Source: Linum tenue (Eukaryota; Streptophyta; Magnoliopsida; Malpighiales; Linaceae). From it: a stretch of 64,000 bases of DNA. Positions 13,401 through 25,083 of the stretch are shown in pieces (positions within the stretch are counted from its first letter, which is position 1; each line of letters begins with the position of its first letter). Below the pieces are notes generated by a model. The model did no database searches and had not been told where the DNA came from. It saw only the letters and a list, made by a program, of their open reading frames with translations. The stretch is taken from the NCBI GenBank assembly GCA_946122785.1, contig CAMGYJ010000002.1, positions 70,705,703 through 70,769,702 of the forward strand, written 5' to 3'. A program made the translations under genes and the position numbers.

Positions 13401-14209
13401 GACCAGGGCACTTGAAAATCAGGAATAGGGCCAATGGAGAAAGGGAAAGCACCAAAAGAATCTGAAGAGGATGACCCCATGGAGAAATAGGAACATATCA
13501 GAAGCGAGTAGGAAAGAATCGCTTCTGCTTAGGAACTTGATCATATAATGCTTCTGCAATGGTTGATATGTAAACTCCACTTAGCTACATATATTAAAAT
13601 GTTTCGAGAGTAACTCATCAGCAGCATATCCATCACTCTGCAGCAAATCAAATGACCACTCCTAACATGAAAAGACGACTCCATCCAACTTTGAATAGAG
13701 CAAATGCAGACAGGGAGCGGGGGAAACTACTTATATAAGGCCCTATATCAAAAGAATTCCTCAACCTTATAATTTGTTGTTGGAATGAATTCTCAAATTC
13801 CTGATCCGTGGACATACAACATGTCATTTGGGTAAATCGCTAATCCTAGTACTTGAAACTAAAACCTCACTGGAAAAACAGAGACCAAATATATTTTGGA
13901 AAATAAGTAATTTGGTGTTGATAAATTAATAAAGGAAGAGATTTGCACAGATTAACCCACACGAATGTATTTCCAATCCACAAAATGAATATGCAGGTCC
14001 TGAATATTTCATTCAGTTCTTCGAACATTCAAAAAGTAAAGACTGCCAGAGCATAAACGGGGTCACCTGCTGTATGAAATGGATGAATAAGGAGATTGGC
14101 TCTTCTCCCTTCGTTTCCTTCGGCCATACCTATCGCCTGCAGGTGATGGAGACTGCCTTCTCCTGTAGAAAGGAGACCGTGATCTTGATCGCGACAAGTC
14201 CCTCGGCAT
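10500..14209 (-). CDS. ARGLU1-like arginine/glutamate-rich protein, four coding exons
   Basis: On the minus strand the coding exons are 14207..14209 (ATG) down to 14067, 12960-12739, 11465-11246 and 10766-10500. Junctions are GT..AG with consistent phases, giving 283 residues. Residues 1 to about 105 are an RS-type region ([27 protein letters not shown]). From about residue 110 on the protein is a Glu/Lys/Arg-rich coiled coil ([39 protein letters not shown]), and it ends in the conserved tail [17 protein letters not shown]. This order matches ARGLU1 proteins, nuclear factors linked in animals to splicing and Mediator. The plant role is inferred. The ATG at 14209 opens the RS region directly after an acceptor-like site, which implies a spliced leader. 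Confidence 0.87.
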
Positions 14210-16697
14210 ATCCTACCTCCCTAGCTGCATAAAATAACTTACTAAAATCTCTGGCCACAATATCACGTTTCACGCCTGGGTCTGTCAAAAAAAAAAAGGA
14301 AAGTTCACCTTGGAGGAAGAAATTGATATACAACTGGCTCGAGATAAGCTGTACAGATGAAACTACAACCGTCTACCGGAACGAAATTGTATAAAGAATA
14401 TGACAGAATTAGGGAGATACAGGCACGCTTGTTCAATTGGTAAAGAAACGGTTAGCCTTGCGAGCAGTACAGTGAGAAAGCAAGACAGCTATAGCCCAGT
14501 CAATCTAAACTCATCTACAAGAATTCCTAGATAAAAGAACCAATAACACTCTCTTAGTCTTCTTCCTTACAGATGATAGATTTCTCAAAGAGAAGCCACG
14601 AGATTCATGGCACAAGTCACGCAGAACAGGTTAATAATTTTATGTGCTTTTCATGTTATGTATGTATTGTGTATGTACATTCCATCCAAGGGAGAAAGAC
14701 AGAGAAAAAAACCTCTGTTCTGTTTGTTATATAGCCAACATATTGTCTCTGTAAGATGTGGAACTTATATGGTTGGATGCTAATGAGCAGCTTTATATAT
14801 ATGATGATGATTGTTATGTGGTGGATGATGATGATGATGGATGTTGACCCATACATGGACCATGGCTGCTCTCTACACAGGGTTACAAATTACCATGCTA
14901 TTATGATGTGAAATTCTCCTGCTACCCACTCCCACTTCCCATTAGTAAATCACTTTCAAACAGGGCAGCCTATTTTAGGAGGTAAAGGCAAATCTAGTAC
15001 TCCCTCCGTCCCTTTTGTTCTACTGTGTACATCCAAGTAGGTTTGGAAATGGGAAATCAATGGCAATGATGATTCATGAAGAGACTGTCAGTCCTTATTT
15101 GTTAGGAAGAGTGTGAATGAGCTGGCTCTTCAACCAGATTTTGGTTATGGCCTGTCTGATGTGAGGGTGGGGTCTGGAGGAAGATAGATTGACACACAAG
15201 AATCAACCTATCCTCTGCCTAATCAACCAGCAGCAGCATGTGACTCAAAAATTCCTATCTCGGATCTGGAGGAAGAGAGATTGACACACTAGTATGATGA
15301 TGATTTCTTGATTTCTTCTGTCATTTCATTTAAGAAGAGAATAAACAGCAAGTACTACAGTTACGAGGCGTACCACATTCATAGTTCTTAATCGAGCTTA
15401 AACCGGAGGCTTAAATAGCTTTATGAATTCTTCCAAGTCCCAGAAGTCCAAGCTTTAAGCCCTGTGCATATAAAATCAACTACGTATTAGTGAGAAAGAA
15501 ATGACCCTTGCAGTTTTCATACATGGAAGGCAACCCAGCGACAACCCTCATCCAAAAAATCACAAGTATTCCTTGTTAAGTTCCTTGAGCCAAAAAAACG
15601 CCGATTCTAATAGATTCTACCTATCTAGCTACTTCAAATCCATATGGTCCCTGTGTATTAAACAACTACTTCAAATCCATATGTTACACATTGGATTTCG
15701 AACACATAAAAGAAAAGGAATACCATTATGGTCCCCGAGAATTAAACAACCACTTCACATCCAAATATTATACGCTGCAGTTCCATACTTCCCAACACAA
15801 GAATGCAATTCCAAGGAATTTTCAGATAAAGTGGTGCGAAGAACAATGTCTCAATACAGCAATAACCAGCACACTGTAGACTCTTTGCTATACGTTTGCA
15901 ATCTCCCTACCAAGTGATAAAACATAACTGAACAAAACTAAACCCATGGCACCTCCGCCCAATATATCACAAATAGCTTTTTTTCTACTCATACGCACCA
16001 GTAAGAAGACATAGATAGTAAGAATCTTGCTTAATAGGGAAAAAAAAAAACCTTCAAAAATGTAAATCAGGACAACAGGTTGATACTTTAACTCATGCAT
16101 ACTAGAGCAAAAAGAAAAGTGGTATACTACCAGTCTACCAGTATTTAACCAACATGAACAGAGAACCAGAGTATGATGTGTGACCCAAATACATCATTCC
16201 AAACTTACTGAAAACTATTACAGGCACATATGGAAGTATTAAGCTTTCATGGTTGTAAACTTGTAATATTCAAATGGAAGGCGTAACATGATGTAAGACT
16301 TAGATTTGATTCGACTGTTGAAGAAATAATAAATTTGAGGAAGAAAGATTCCACAGATTTTATGCAATCCTTAGATTTTACAAAAGCAGCCACATATCAA
16401 AAGCAAACTCTAACAGCTTCACATAGTTAAACAGACAAATCCGCGACGGTTAGTTCGTGTGCATTAACAATGTAAATATAACATGAAGGCATTCACGCTA
16501 TAGTAGTTGATCTCCTCAACCGTCAACAAGCGAATCCATAAAATCAAAGCAGTGACGAAGAGTAGCCAGAGATTGGATTCAAACTGCCAGATCAAGATAA
16601 ACAAAAGCACGGGAGCGAACTGGAACAGTCTTCGAAACTTCTGACTACAAAAGCGAAGCTCAATCTGGGGGCAGAAACTGAGACTGAGGAGACATAC
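14210..16697 (-). other. Probable leader intron of the ARGLU1-like gene
   Basis: No domain-bearing frame is present. The region holds TATATA and GATGATG microsatellites near 14790-14840 and a Stowaway-like terminus at 15000. It would be spliced out if the GC-rich leader exon at 16.7-16.85 kb belongs to the gene. Confidence 0.4.
14998..15035. mobile_element. Stowaway-like MITE terminus, partner end not seen
   Basis: The sequence TACTCCCTCCGTCCC followed by TTTTGTTC matches the terminal inverted repeat typical of Stowaway MITEs, preceded by the usual TA target. I see no inverted partner (GGGACGGAGGGAG) within the next kilobase, so this is probably a truncated copy. Confidence 0.5.
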
Positions 16698-17030
16698 CAA
16701 GATCTTCGACGAACAGCTTCGTCTCCAACGCCTCGTTGCCGACGAGGAAGGAAATCTGGCGGCGTCCTTAAGCTCGGAACCGGACGGCGGCCGCCGAGAG
16801 ACGGTCGAGATTTTAGGGTGAAACTTGGATTTTCTTTTTCAGTCGATAAGAAAATGGAGAACAGGTTTGCGCTGTTCGTGAATTTTTACAGGGGTCAGGG
16901 CGCGGGTCATTTGTTTAGGGTTTTGACCCGACCCTTACATGGTAGAATTTGACTTTACCAAGTTGTCAAACCGGTTTGGAAAAGTTTTTTATTATCTCTA
17001 GAGATAAACAAAACACATAACTGGTGGGAT
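15036..17030. other. Non-coding DNA around the leader exon
   Basis: No additional gene is supported. Apart from the GC-rich leader-like stretch at 16.7-16.85 kb the sequence is AT-rich, and its short frames have no recognisable domain. Confidence 0.5.
16698..16850 (-). other. Probable 5' untranslated exon of the ARGLU1-like gene
   Basis: On the minus strand this GC-rich stretch has an ACCCTAAAAT-type leader and ends in CTTG followed by GTATGT, a good donor. The next acceptor on that strand that leads into an open frame is the one just before the ATG at 14209. This would give a leader intron of about 2.5 kb. There is no transcript evidence, and another gene could own this exon. Confidence 0.45.
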
Positions 17031-17190
17031 TTTTTTTTTTTTTTACAAAAGATAATCTTCATTGATGAGAACAAAAGATAGTTACAACCTGGAGAACAGC
17101 CAGGCCTGAAAATCAAAGGAACAACTCGCAGTCGGGTACAAAGAGAGGGCCTTCCGAGCCACCAAATGGGCTGGGAGCAGATAGTATAAC
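17031..17190 (-). mobile_element. 3' end of a LINE retrotransposon, 5'-truncated
   Basis: The T run at 17031-17044 reads as a poly(A) tail on the minus strand. Just upstream on that strand the frame AHLVARKALSLYPTASC..FQAWLFSRL ends in a stop, which is the C-terminal tail of the RNase H domain carried by many plant LINEs. Only about 110 bp of coding sequence remains, so this is a truncated insertion. It abuts the TIR-flanked unit that begins at 17196. Confidence 0.65.
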
Positions 17191-17299
17191 AACAGCTCCT
17201 TTGTTGTTATTGTAACAACAGGATTTATTAAGGGTAATAGGGTAATTTAACATAAAAAAAATAAAAAAATTATTTAATCCATCTCCGTGCCGCGATTTT

Positions 17300-17720
17300 C
17301 CCTTTCCCGAATTCAGGGCTTTCTACCAGATCTTCCCTTACGGCCGATTCGCTCACTTCGCCGCCAATTCGGCCATGGTCGAGTCGATTCCGGCAGACGC
17401 CGAGACCGTCCACATCGTCGATTTCGACGTCGGGGAAGGCGTCCAGTCACCAGTGGCCGCCGGTGATCGAGGCTCTGGCTCGCCTTGGGAAGAAGGTCAA
17501 TCTGACCGTCGTAGATTGGGAATCGCAAGCCACGGGAACGCGAGCCGCCGCCAGAAGACTGCGTCACCGACCTGGTGGATTTCTCTCCGTGCTTCGGCTA
17601 CGTTTCCGAGCCGCCGAACAGAGTCCGCCGCCACCGACTCTCGGCTAAGTGTTGCAGCGTCGTCTTGGAGTCGTTCCGCATCGGCGGCAGCAACTGCTAC
17701 TGTCGCCTGGTGAAGCAGCC
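17300..17720 (+). pseudogene. GRAS transcription regulator fragment
   Basis: The frame FRAFYQIFPYGRFAHFAANSA, then VHIVDFDVGEGVQ, is the VHIID core and upstream helix of GRAS proteins, closest by eye to the NSP2/SCL type. The reading frame shifts just after this (near 17447) and resumes as PPVIEALARLGKKVNLTVVDW. After about 17530 similarity fades. There is no start and no GRAS C-terminus, so this is a captured and broken fragment. Confidence 0.75.
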
Positions 17721-17892
17721 GCTGCTGTTCGGGTTCCCGTTGAACCGCACCAGGATTGCGTCCCTGCTCTCTGCTCCAGGTGTCACGCGAACGCGAGCTC
17801 CGCCGCCGCCGTGGCGCTCAAGGTAGGCTTGTTCGAGAGCTGTCTCCGTGATTTTGAAGCCGTTGGCACTGGCGCTCAAGGTAGGCTTGTTC

Positions 17893-18140
17893 AAGTCATC
17901 CTCACCGCCGCCTCCTTCGATGTCTACCAGTGGTACCGCATTGGCCAGGTAACTTTAATTTAACATCATTGGGCTCACGTTTTGGGCTCCAAACAGCGGG
18001 CCAGGAAACCCCAGGGGAGGATCCTCTGGTTACTGGGAAGTATGCCGTCTCGTATGTGAGAGGGGTTCAAGGGGATAGCTTCCATGGCGGGAAGCTTACT
18101 GGGCATCTGCAGGCTTCCGCTTGCTGCAAGCATTTCCCTG
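17893..18140 (+). pseudogene. GH3 beta-D-xylosidase fragment
   Basis: Three pieces of the plant beta-xylosidase GH3 N-terminal domain occur in order: VILTAASFDVYQWYRIGQ (17898-17951, ending before a GTAA that may be an old donor), GLTFWAPN (near 17970) and GQETPGEDPLVTGKYAVSY.. continuing to GHLQASACCKHF (18000-18135). The segment normally lying between WAPN and GQETPGEDP is shortened and the frame is broken. Fragments of the same gene appear collinear, so it was probably captured as one genomic piece. Confidence 0.8.
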
Positions 18141-18146
18141 TTGTTG

Positions 18147-18320
18147 TTTAATGAAATGAAGATTAAGGGGATTGAGTTGGATAGAGTTTTGTACAACCAT
18201 TGCTCTCAGTTTATGTTAACCTTGGTAAGCTTGAGGAGGCTCTGGACGTCTACAAGGAGATGCAAACTTTTGGATTTGACGAGATATTGTTACTTATAAT
18301 GCACTCATAAACCTGCCATT
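18147..18320 (+). pseudogene. PPR protein gene fragment
   Basis: Across frameshifts the plus strand encodes NEMKIKGIELDRVLYN, LGKLEEALDVYKEMQTFGFD and DIVTYNALIN. These are successive pieces of 35-residue pentatricopeptide motifs. No start, no organelle-targeting region and no continuous frame remain. Confidence 0.65.
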
Positions 18321-18985
18321 CACAAACACGGTAAAACAATCCACAAAAAGCGTACCAGAAACCTCCCAATCCATACCACAAATCCCCTAAAACAAACCAA
18401 AAACCCCACAAAGCATACCACAAATATTTCGAAAGCACACCGGAAACCTCATAATGCAAACCACAAACACGATAAAGCAAACCACAAACCTCCTAATGCA
18501 GACCAAAAATATATTAAAACAAACCAGAAACCCCAAAAATCAAACCATAAAATTTTCGAAAGCACACCATAAACTTCTTAATGCAAACCAGAAACACAAT
18601 AAAGCAAACCAGAAACACCATAATGCATACCACAAATCCACTAAAACATACCACAAACCCCATAAATCAAACCACAAAATTTTCAAAAGCACACTAGAAA
18701 CCTCATAATCTAAACCACAAACACCGTAAAGCAAACCACACAAACCAAACCATAAACGTCCTAATGCATACCACGAATCTCCTAAAACAAACCAGAAACC
18801 CTTCAATACAAACCACAAATTTTTTGAAAGCAAACCAGAAACTTCTCAATACAAACCACAAACACGATAAAGCAAACCAAAAACTTCTTAATGCAAACCA
18901 CAAACACGATAAAGCAAACCACAAAAGACATACAAAAATATGAGAAACCAAACCATAAATCTCACAATGCAGACCATAACATCCG
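18320..18985. repeat. A/C-rich minisatellite, ~20-bp units in a ~120-bp higher-order repeat
   Basis: The unit resembles AAACCACAAACACGATAAAGC with variants CAGAAAC, CATAATGC and AAACCCC. A longer pattern beginning (T)TCGAAAGCACACC recurs near 18430, 18553 and 18672, so the higher-order period is about 120 bp. Long minus-strand frames rich in LWYAL and FWFVL across this array are by-products of the repeat and are not called as genes. Confidence 0.85.
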
Positions 18986-18999
18986 GTGGTCGCTGGCCG

Positions 19000-19032
19000 T
19001 TGACCGGTCAACGAAGACCATTGACCGGTCAA
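19000..19032. repeat. Two TTGACCGGTCAA palindromes
   Basis: The perfect 12-bp palindrome TTGACCGGTCAA occurs at 19000-19011 and 19021-19032, each followed by CGAAG. Each half is a TTGACC core like the W-box bound by WRKY factors. They lie inside the TIR-flanked element, so a regulatory role is only possible. Confidence 0.7.
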
Positions 19033-19084
19033 CGAAGTTCGTTGACCGAACTCCGGTGACCGTCAGTGACCGGATTCCGGCGCC

Positions 19085-19285
19085 GATAAGCATATTCCGG
19101 CCCCGATGAGTAGATTCTGATGCCGGTAAGCATATTCCGACGCCGGTAAGCATATTCCGACGCCGGTAAGCATATTCCGGCGACGGTGAGCATATTCCGA
19201 TGACAAAATAGCATATTCCGGCAACAAAACAGCATATTCCGGTGATCGGCGACCAGATTCCGGCGACCGGTGGCCGAATTCCGGC
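19085..19285. repeat. 20-bp minisatellite AGCATATTCCG..
   Basis: About nine units with the core AGCATATTCCG or AGATTCCGG follow at intervals of 20-21 bp, joined by variable GACGCCGGTA-type spacers. The array is GC-rich, unlike the A/C-rich array before it, and lies near the right inverted repeat of the element. Confidence 0.85.
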
Positions 19286-22200
19286 GACCAAAAATTTGGG
19301 CAGAAAATAAAAAAAATTATTTTATTATTATTATTATTATTTATTATTTAAACATATTTTTCATAATGACAATTATACCCCTGCTTTGATTTTACACTAG
19401 GTCAACTCATCTAATAAAAAGTCATCATAATCCTAGCTTCCTATTGGTTGGAGGCTAGTGTTGTTACAATAACAACACAAAGGGACCGAGCAAGGTGCGG
19501 AGTCTCAATCACGTGTACGACGGTCGACGGGAGAAAGGGAAGCAGAGCAGCAAGCACCATAGTCCGGAAAGAATAGAATGTTAATGCTCGATAGTAAGGA
19601 TTGTCTGATGCATGTAGGGAAACATCCCGAATCAAGGGATTTAGGCGGCTATCGAAAGCTATTTTTTATTCATATACGCGGGATCTTCGATTTCTTACTC
19701 TAACCTGTTTGTTGATCGGCTTTTCTATATGGTGGTTCTGTATACCGGAGCAACTGCTCGTAACCCCGACAGCTCTCTCCGCGCCAGATCTAAAACTACT
19801 TTTTAGGGTGGCAAGGGAGACTTTTGAGAATCATGTTTGTAGTAGTCATCATGTCCCAAGCCGCAAACTCAATGATACAGGGCGAGGATAAAGAGTGCAA
19901 GAGAAGGAGCTGACAGCCATAGTTCATTGCCTAAGAACACGATCTAAATCTAATAGATTCTTGTATCGAGTAGTTGGATCATAAGAGTCTCTTACCATAC
20001 AAAAAAATGGCTGCATGCGCTGCACCTTTCGTCACTGAAGGAGCTATCTTCCCCGGCAACAGAGTTGGATAGATGCCATAGTGAGGAGTAGTCCCGGCCG
20101 TTATCCCCATTCCCTTCCTCTACTTGAATGAAATATTCAATTCTCTTTCCCCTGAGAAAACAAGACTCGAAGTCCCCATATTCTCCCATCAAGATGTTAC
20201 TGGCCATAGGTTGTTCGTCGTCTTGAGGATCATGTCGATCTGCTAACTTTCTATCACTGGTTGGGGGCTGTTGGCCCTGAATCTCCCCGCATAAGTGGGA
20301 AAGGACTCAGATGGCTTTTGATGCTTAATCTCCAACTCGTGGCAAAGATCTTACTTTTCTTTTGTGGAACATCTCTATAGCTTGGGACAGGCTTGCTTGA
20401 GCGGATATGCGATATACAACCGATCTGCGACTATAAGTCTATTGGTCTTTCAATCTTTTCACAATGGAAATTCACCACTTCACTTACTTACTACTTACTT
20501 ATTTAAATACCAGCTTGAACACGGAAAGTGAAAGTAGCACTAAAAAAGCAAATAGAGAGAGAGTACAATACAGAACTAAATAGGTTTAGAGTTCGGTGCT
20601 AGGTCAGCTAATAAGCTAAGCTCCATCATCATCCACTGATTGAGTAGCCGCGCGTTCAGAGCCGGGCGGGTTTGAAAAGATTCGAAATGAGGAGAGCAGT
20701 GGCAAAGGACAAAGGATAGGAGGAGCATTTTTTCCTTCCTTAGTGAAGGTACGAAGTGACTCGACTCTAAAGGAGAGGAAGGAGGCATGAAAATCGTCCC
20801 CTATGAACCTAAAAATAACTCTGCTTTAGCAAGAGCTATAGCTTCGAATTCGGATTCAGGCTATTCTCGCCTTCTTGTCTAACCTAATAAGAACTAAAAT
20901 AAAGGAGTTTTTCTTACTTTCTGGAACGAAGCCTATTCAGTTTTCCATTTCAAATCTAAATCTCGTCCATGCATATCTCCACATTACGGCATATCCCAAC
21001 ATCTCGGCGTCTCGTCGGCGATCTTAGCTGCTTCTTCGTTCGCTACTAAATGAAATAGTAAATTCCAATGTACCCAGAAAGAGAAAACAAAGAATCCCGG
21101 GGAATGTATCCCGCTGGAGTGTTAGAACATACGAATAATGTTGTAACCTCCGAATCACTATATCCGTAGACATCTACGAATGAAGAAAGATCTCCGACAG
21201 TACGACATCGTAGACAGTAAGATGGAGTTCAAGAGCGTTTGCCGAAATGCTAGCCGTTGGATTGAAAACTGGAATGTTTGACTATTGAGTTTGTGCACTA
21301 CCGCCCCAATGTCGAATTTCGTTTTTGTACTGCCGGGTGTTCCCTCTCCTTTCAGTCGAGCAACTTCGTTCCTCCACCTATTCCTTTCTCGTGAGCTTCC
21401 TTTCCCGTGTAGAGGCGCCTATTCGTGTTTAGCCCTATATTGACTCATTTTTTTTTTGAGTGGAACTCGAGTTGGACGTCCCATCCGTACTTGAGAAGCG
21501 GCCAGCTAAACCAGAACCAGACTTTTTATAATGAATCCCGAGCCGAGAAAACCCCTAGATCACGTATCCAGTACTCTAAACAAAAGACGCCAAAAGACCT
21601 CTCTTTGTCGATGCTATCACCCTTCTACTCCCATCGGAGTTCTTCCTAATAGCTTAACTTCGCTCCGCTTCGTTCGTACCTTCTATCGCTTACATTTCGT
21701 TCTTTCATGGTATTTCATGGGCTCCATGCACGCACACAAGCATTCTCTATTTGTTCTCTTTTATCGGGCCAATGCTTTCATTTCGTCGGATCGTTCTGCC
21801 GCGGAGTCTTCCGTTGATCTCTACACACGTGCGGGTACTTCACTTTTGATTTTGCACTAAGTTACTTACGTTACGGTCTTCAGCAGGCAGGCTTATACCA
21901 TTATGCTCACGAGCAGAATCTTTTCAATTTTCATTTCTTCACTTAAGGAAGACTGATATAGAGGCTTTTCCCGCAATCGGATGTTAGTGGGTCTTTGAAG
22001 GAGGTGGTCCCCAATCTCCTAAGCAAATGTTGTCGTGTCCCCTTCATCCTTATTCTGGGGAAGATAAAATCAAGATAGAATGCCTCTCCTCTCCTTTAGA
22101 GTCGAGTGGCTTTCGCTCCTCAAAGATGAGAAGCGGCTCGCGCCTATCTTATCTATAGTAAGGCCCTCCGCAGGATGAATTATTTTCCCTTCACAAGGGA

Positions 22201-23839
22201 GGGGTCTGCTAATGGAACCTTTTCCTTTCCACTCACTATAAGAAAATCCAATCGTCTCGGGGATTACTACTTTGCTCTTCCTACCACCCACACCCGTACA
22301 TGCTGCTTTCTAGTCTTCTCCACCTAAAACGGTAACGGTTGTTGGTGTCCGCTCATAGCTTGTTGTTCCTCAACCTGATTGATCGTATATATCACTCCGA
22401 TCACCTACCAGTACCAGGCTTGGCATTCTCAGGTGGGTTCGCCCTTTATGTGATAGGGGTGCCCCACCGGTTGTTTATGGCTTTTCCATTGAGCGTCTTC
22501 GAGTTCGACCTAGTTACTCTCTCTCGCCTTTTCGAATGAAGATGAAAAAAAAAACACATTTCAACCTATCTTGTGCTCGCCCCTTACCTGCTGCTTAGTC
22601 TGTTGATTAAGATGTGGATATTGCAGATGATGATTTGGATTGCACTTTCACTTATACGCCCACCAACTTCCACCTTAGCTTTCACCAACTAAAGGAAAGG
22701 GAACTGCTGGCACAAGTAACATTTTCACTGCGAACTTAATAAAAACTTCCTTCCCGGCTACGCACTATGATCCCCGGTACCAGATCGTACCATCATAAGC
22801 GACTACCCTTTTTTGGTTGTGGTGTTGTATTCCCACCTTGAGCCCACCCACCAAAATACTTTTGAAAGCCGTTTTGTGCGCAAGCCCCTTCCTGCCATAG
22901 TAGGCATATCCTTCCGGGGCAGATGCATAGTAAGCACCCCCCTTTTTTGTCTACTAGTCATAAAAGACTATCCGCTTTGACATGAGACAGTCTAGCTCAC
23001 TTCTGTATCAACTGGCTGAAATGCTAACCTAGGGCTCGGACTGGTTACTACATAGCCCTTTCACCAATAAGCGATTGGCGGATGGTGCTGGACCCGTAAG
23101 ACTCGCTATCGACTACTCAGAAAATAAAACTAAACACTTATAGATTCGAAGGCTTCAACCGCTGTTAGGACCGACTACCGGACTGATAGAATGGAATGAT
23201 AGAGCGAGAAAGGTAGGTTTAGGACTATGATCTGAAAGCTGACTGCCTGTCTTGAATGTATCTATGGACGAGCCTTGAAAAAGCCTATTTTTTATTAGTT
23301 TCTCCGGTATAGGAGAATTAAAAACTTTATAATTGTGGCTTGTCTATTAGTGTAAATGGGCCGATGAGCTTTAGCCCCTGGGCGGGATCAAACAATTCTC
23401 TTTTCGAAGCCGTCCATTAACTAAAAAAGGCTTTCGGGTATGAATCTCTCAATTTACTTTTCTTTCCTGCTTTGGGGTTAGCTCCAGAAGCTGCTTAATA
23501 TGTTGTTCATCTATTTGACGAGATAGGTCAGAAGCCTTGTCGAAGATCTCCTACCTTCTTCTTGAAATAAGGTGCTTAAGCTGACTTCCGCATCCCAAAG
23601 GTCCCAGTCATGGATATTCCACAATAGGATGAATGGTGGTAGAGATCTCTCTCTCCTAATGAGAGAGTCCAGCTTTTAGGGTGTGGCAGCAGTTTGGATG
23701 TAAGTGACGGTACAATAGTACTAAAAAATCCTGGTATATCCCTCTGTTAGAAAACTAATCTACAAGAAGAATAATGAATAGAATAGAAAAGGGAAACAGA
23801 AAAAAGAAGAATGAAGAGAGTGTGAAAGCATCTACTAGG

Positions 23840-24078
23840 GAGGGAGAAGGCTCCTGCTTAGTACAACCAGAAAGAATGCAGAGTAAGGCCGGGAAGAGGC
23901 CTGTTTTCCGGGGCATAAGCTTGCTGCAATGACACAGCACATTTAAGTAAAGCGCAGTGAACAAGAAACCTGATTTCCGGACAAGCCTGATCACCTCCTT
24001 AGCAAACAAGTGCACTCCGACATAGAGCTCTTTGTTGAGACCATCGGTCACTACCAAAATGACTCGATTAATAACCAT
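23840..24078 (-). pseudogene. Mitovirus RNA polymerase fragment
   Basis: On the minus strand a short frame includes the motif LFTALYL in a context typical of the N-terminal part of mitovirus RNA-dependent RNA polymerases. Similarity continues in another frame immediately downstream, so there is a frameshift. The fragment then stops; none of the polymerase catalytic motifs is present. Such relics are known from plant mitochondrial genomes. It is broken and cannot encode a polymerase. Confidence 0.6.
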
Positions 24079-24784
24079 CTTAAGTAGTGGAAGACCTTAC
24101 AAGATCTTCTGCCACTTTATGGCCTTAAGTCGGAACAACTTGTCAAAGAGGGTAAGGTTCGTTTCAAGAATTTATGTAACCTTCCTGGTCCTGGTTGGGG
24201 GCTGTCTCCACAGGACACGACCAAGTGAGCTAACAGGGGGTTTAGAGCTCCTCTTTTCAAGGAGACTCATCCACACCTGCGCCCACTGACCGCCGCGCGT
24301 GGCTTCCGGGTCACCTAACGCTACACCTCACTTGCTCCGTCCAAGAAGCCGTCTAACCTAAGGTAACTATTCTCCGAATAGGTTGTAACACCGGATATTC
24401 CGTATTAGTTGATGCAACTCTGACTAAGGTGGATCTGGATATTCTATTGACCATAAAACAAAGCGGATACTGACTTCGAAAGTGCTCTTAATCACTTCTT
24501 TCTTGGCCTTCTCTCTCAAGCTCAAGGAAGTGAGCCAAGAGCCACTCATCTGAGCCAGCGGATTCGAATTCTGCTGTGCCGGTGCACAAAGCAAGCACGC
24601 TTAGACTGCGATGTGCAATCTTTGGTCTGCCTATCATTGTCCATTAAAGGCTGACTCCGCTAGGCAAGAGGACAACTACTGGGATTATTTAACTACTAAC
24701 TGATGACCGGAGGACTACTCTCCTTCTTCCATTCCAATAAGTCTTATTAAACGGGAGATAGGCATTCGGATTCGTTACTTGGGG

Positions 24785-24880
24785 CTCCTGAGGGTGAGGA
24801 ACGAAGTCACTTGCATTTTAATTAAAACAAGTAGGGAGAGGAGAGAAAACCACTCGACCGATAGGGAGAGGAGAGAGGGG
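24785..24880 (+). repeat. Short dispersed repeat, copy at 24.8 kb
   Basis: The block GAACGAAGTCACTTGCATTT continues with TTAATTAAAACAAGTAGGGA and then CACTCGACCGATAGGGAGAG. It is almost identical to 47,551-47,640. Parts of it also occur near 20,755, 43,704, 43,768 and, inverted, near 59,240. Confidence 0.8.
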
Positions 24881-25057
24881 AAGAAGGCTTTCAAGAAGGG
24901 ATTCGCTCCTAAGGAGGAAATAAGGGACACAATTCTTAAAACTCAAGATGCAACTTACGGAAATCTTTGACTAGTACTAACTAGAAGGCTTCTTTAAGAG
25001 CAAGCATCTCTTGTCAATCGTATAGGGGTCTCCCTAAAGTAAGAGAAGGGATTAGCC

Positions 25058-25083
25058 TCGAAACCTCCTTTCGGGGGAGGCTT
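25058..25083. other. Stem-loop CCTCC/GGAGG
   Basis: AACCTCC, a TTTCGGG loop region and GGAGGCTT form a compact GC-rich hairpin followed by TTTCT. Hairpins of this kind often stabilise 3' ends of plant mitochondrial transcripts. No gene lies directly upstream, so the role is unknown. Confidence 0.45.

Larger units (their letters stand above)
17196..19487. mobile_element. TIR-flanked element carrying gene fragments (Pack-TIR type)
   Basis: The left end reads CTCCTTTG..TGTTATTGTAACAACA (17196-17220). The right end (19459-19487) is its inverse, TGTTGTTACAATAACAACA then CAAAGGGA, with 19 identical bases and a 2-bp indel before the AAAGG edge. Each end is also a small hairpin. Between them lie broken pieces of at least three unrelated genes (GRAS, GH3 beta-xylosidase, PPR) and two minisatellites. 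That content is typical of Pack-MULE-like elements and also of Helitrons. I see no transposase and no target duplication; the left flank may have been altered by the LINE insertion. Family assignment is open. Confidence 0.6.

Noticed and set aside
18250..19032. Long minus-strand frames with LWYAL and FWFVL repeats that look like a membrane protein
   Set aside because: They are translations of the A/C-rich minisatellite. The repeat is 3n-like in places, so frames stay open by chance. No start context and no known family.
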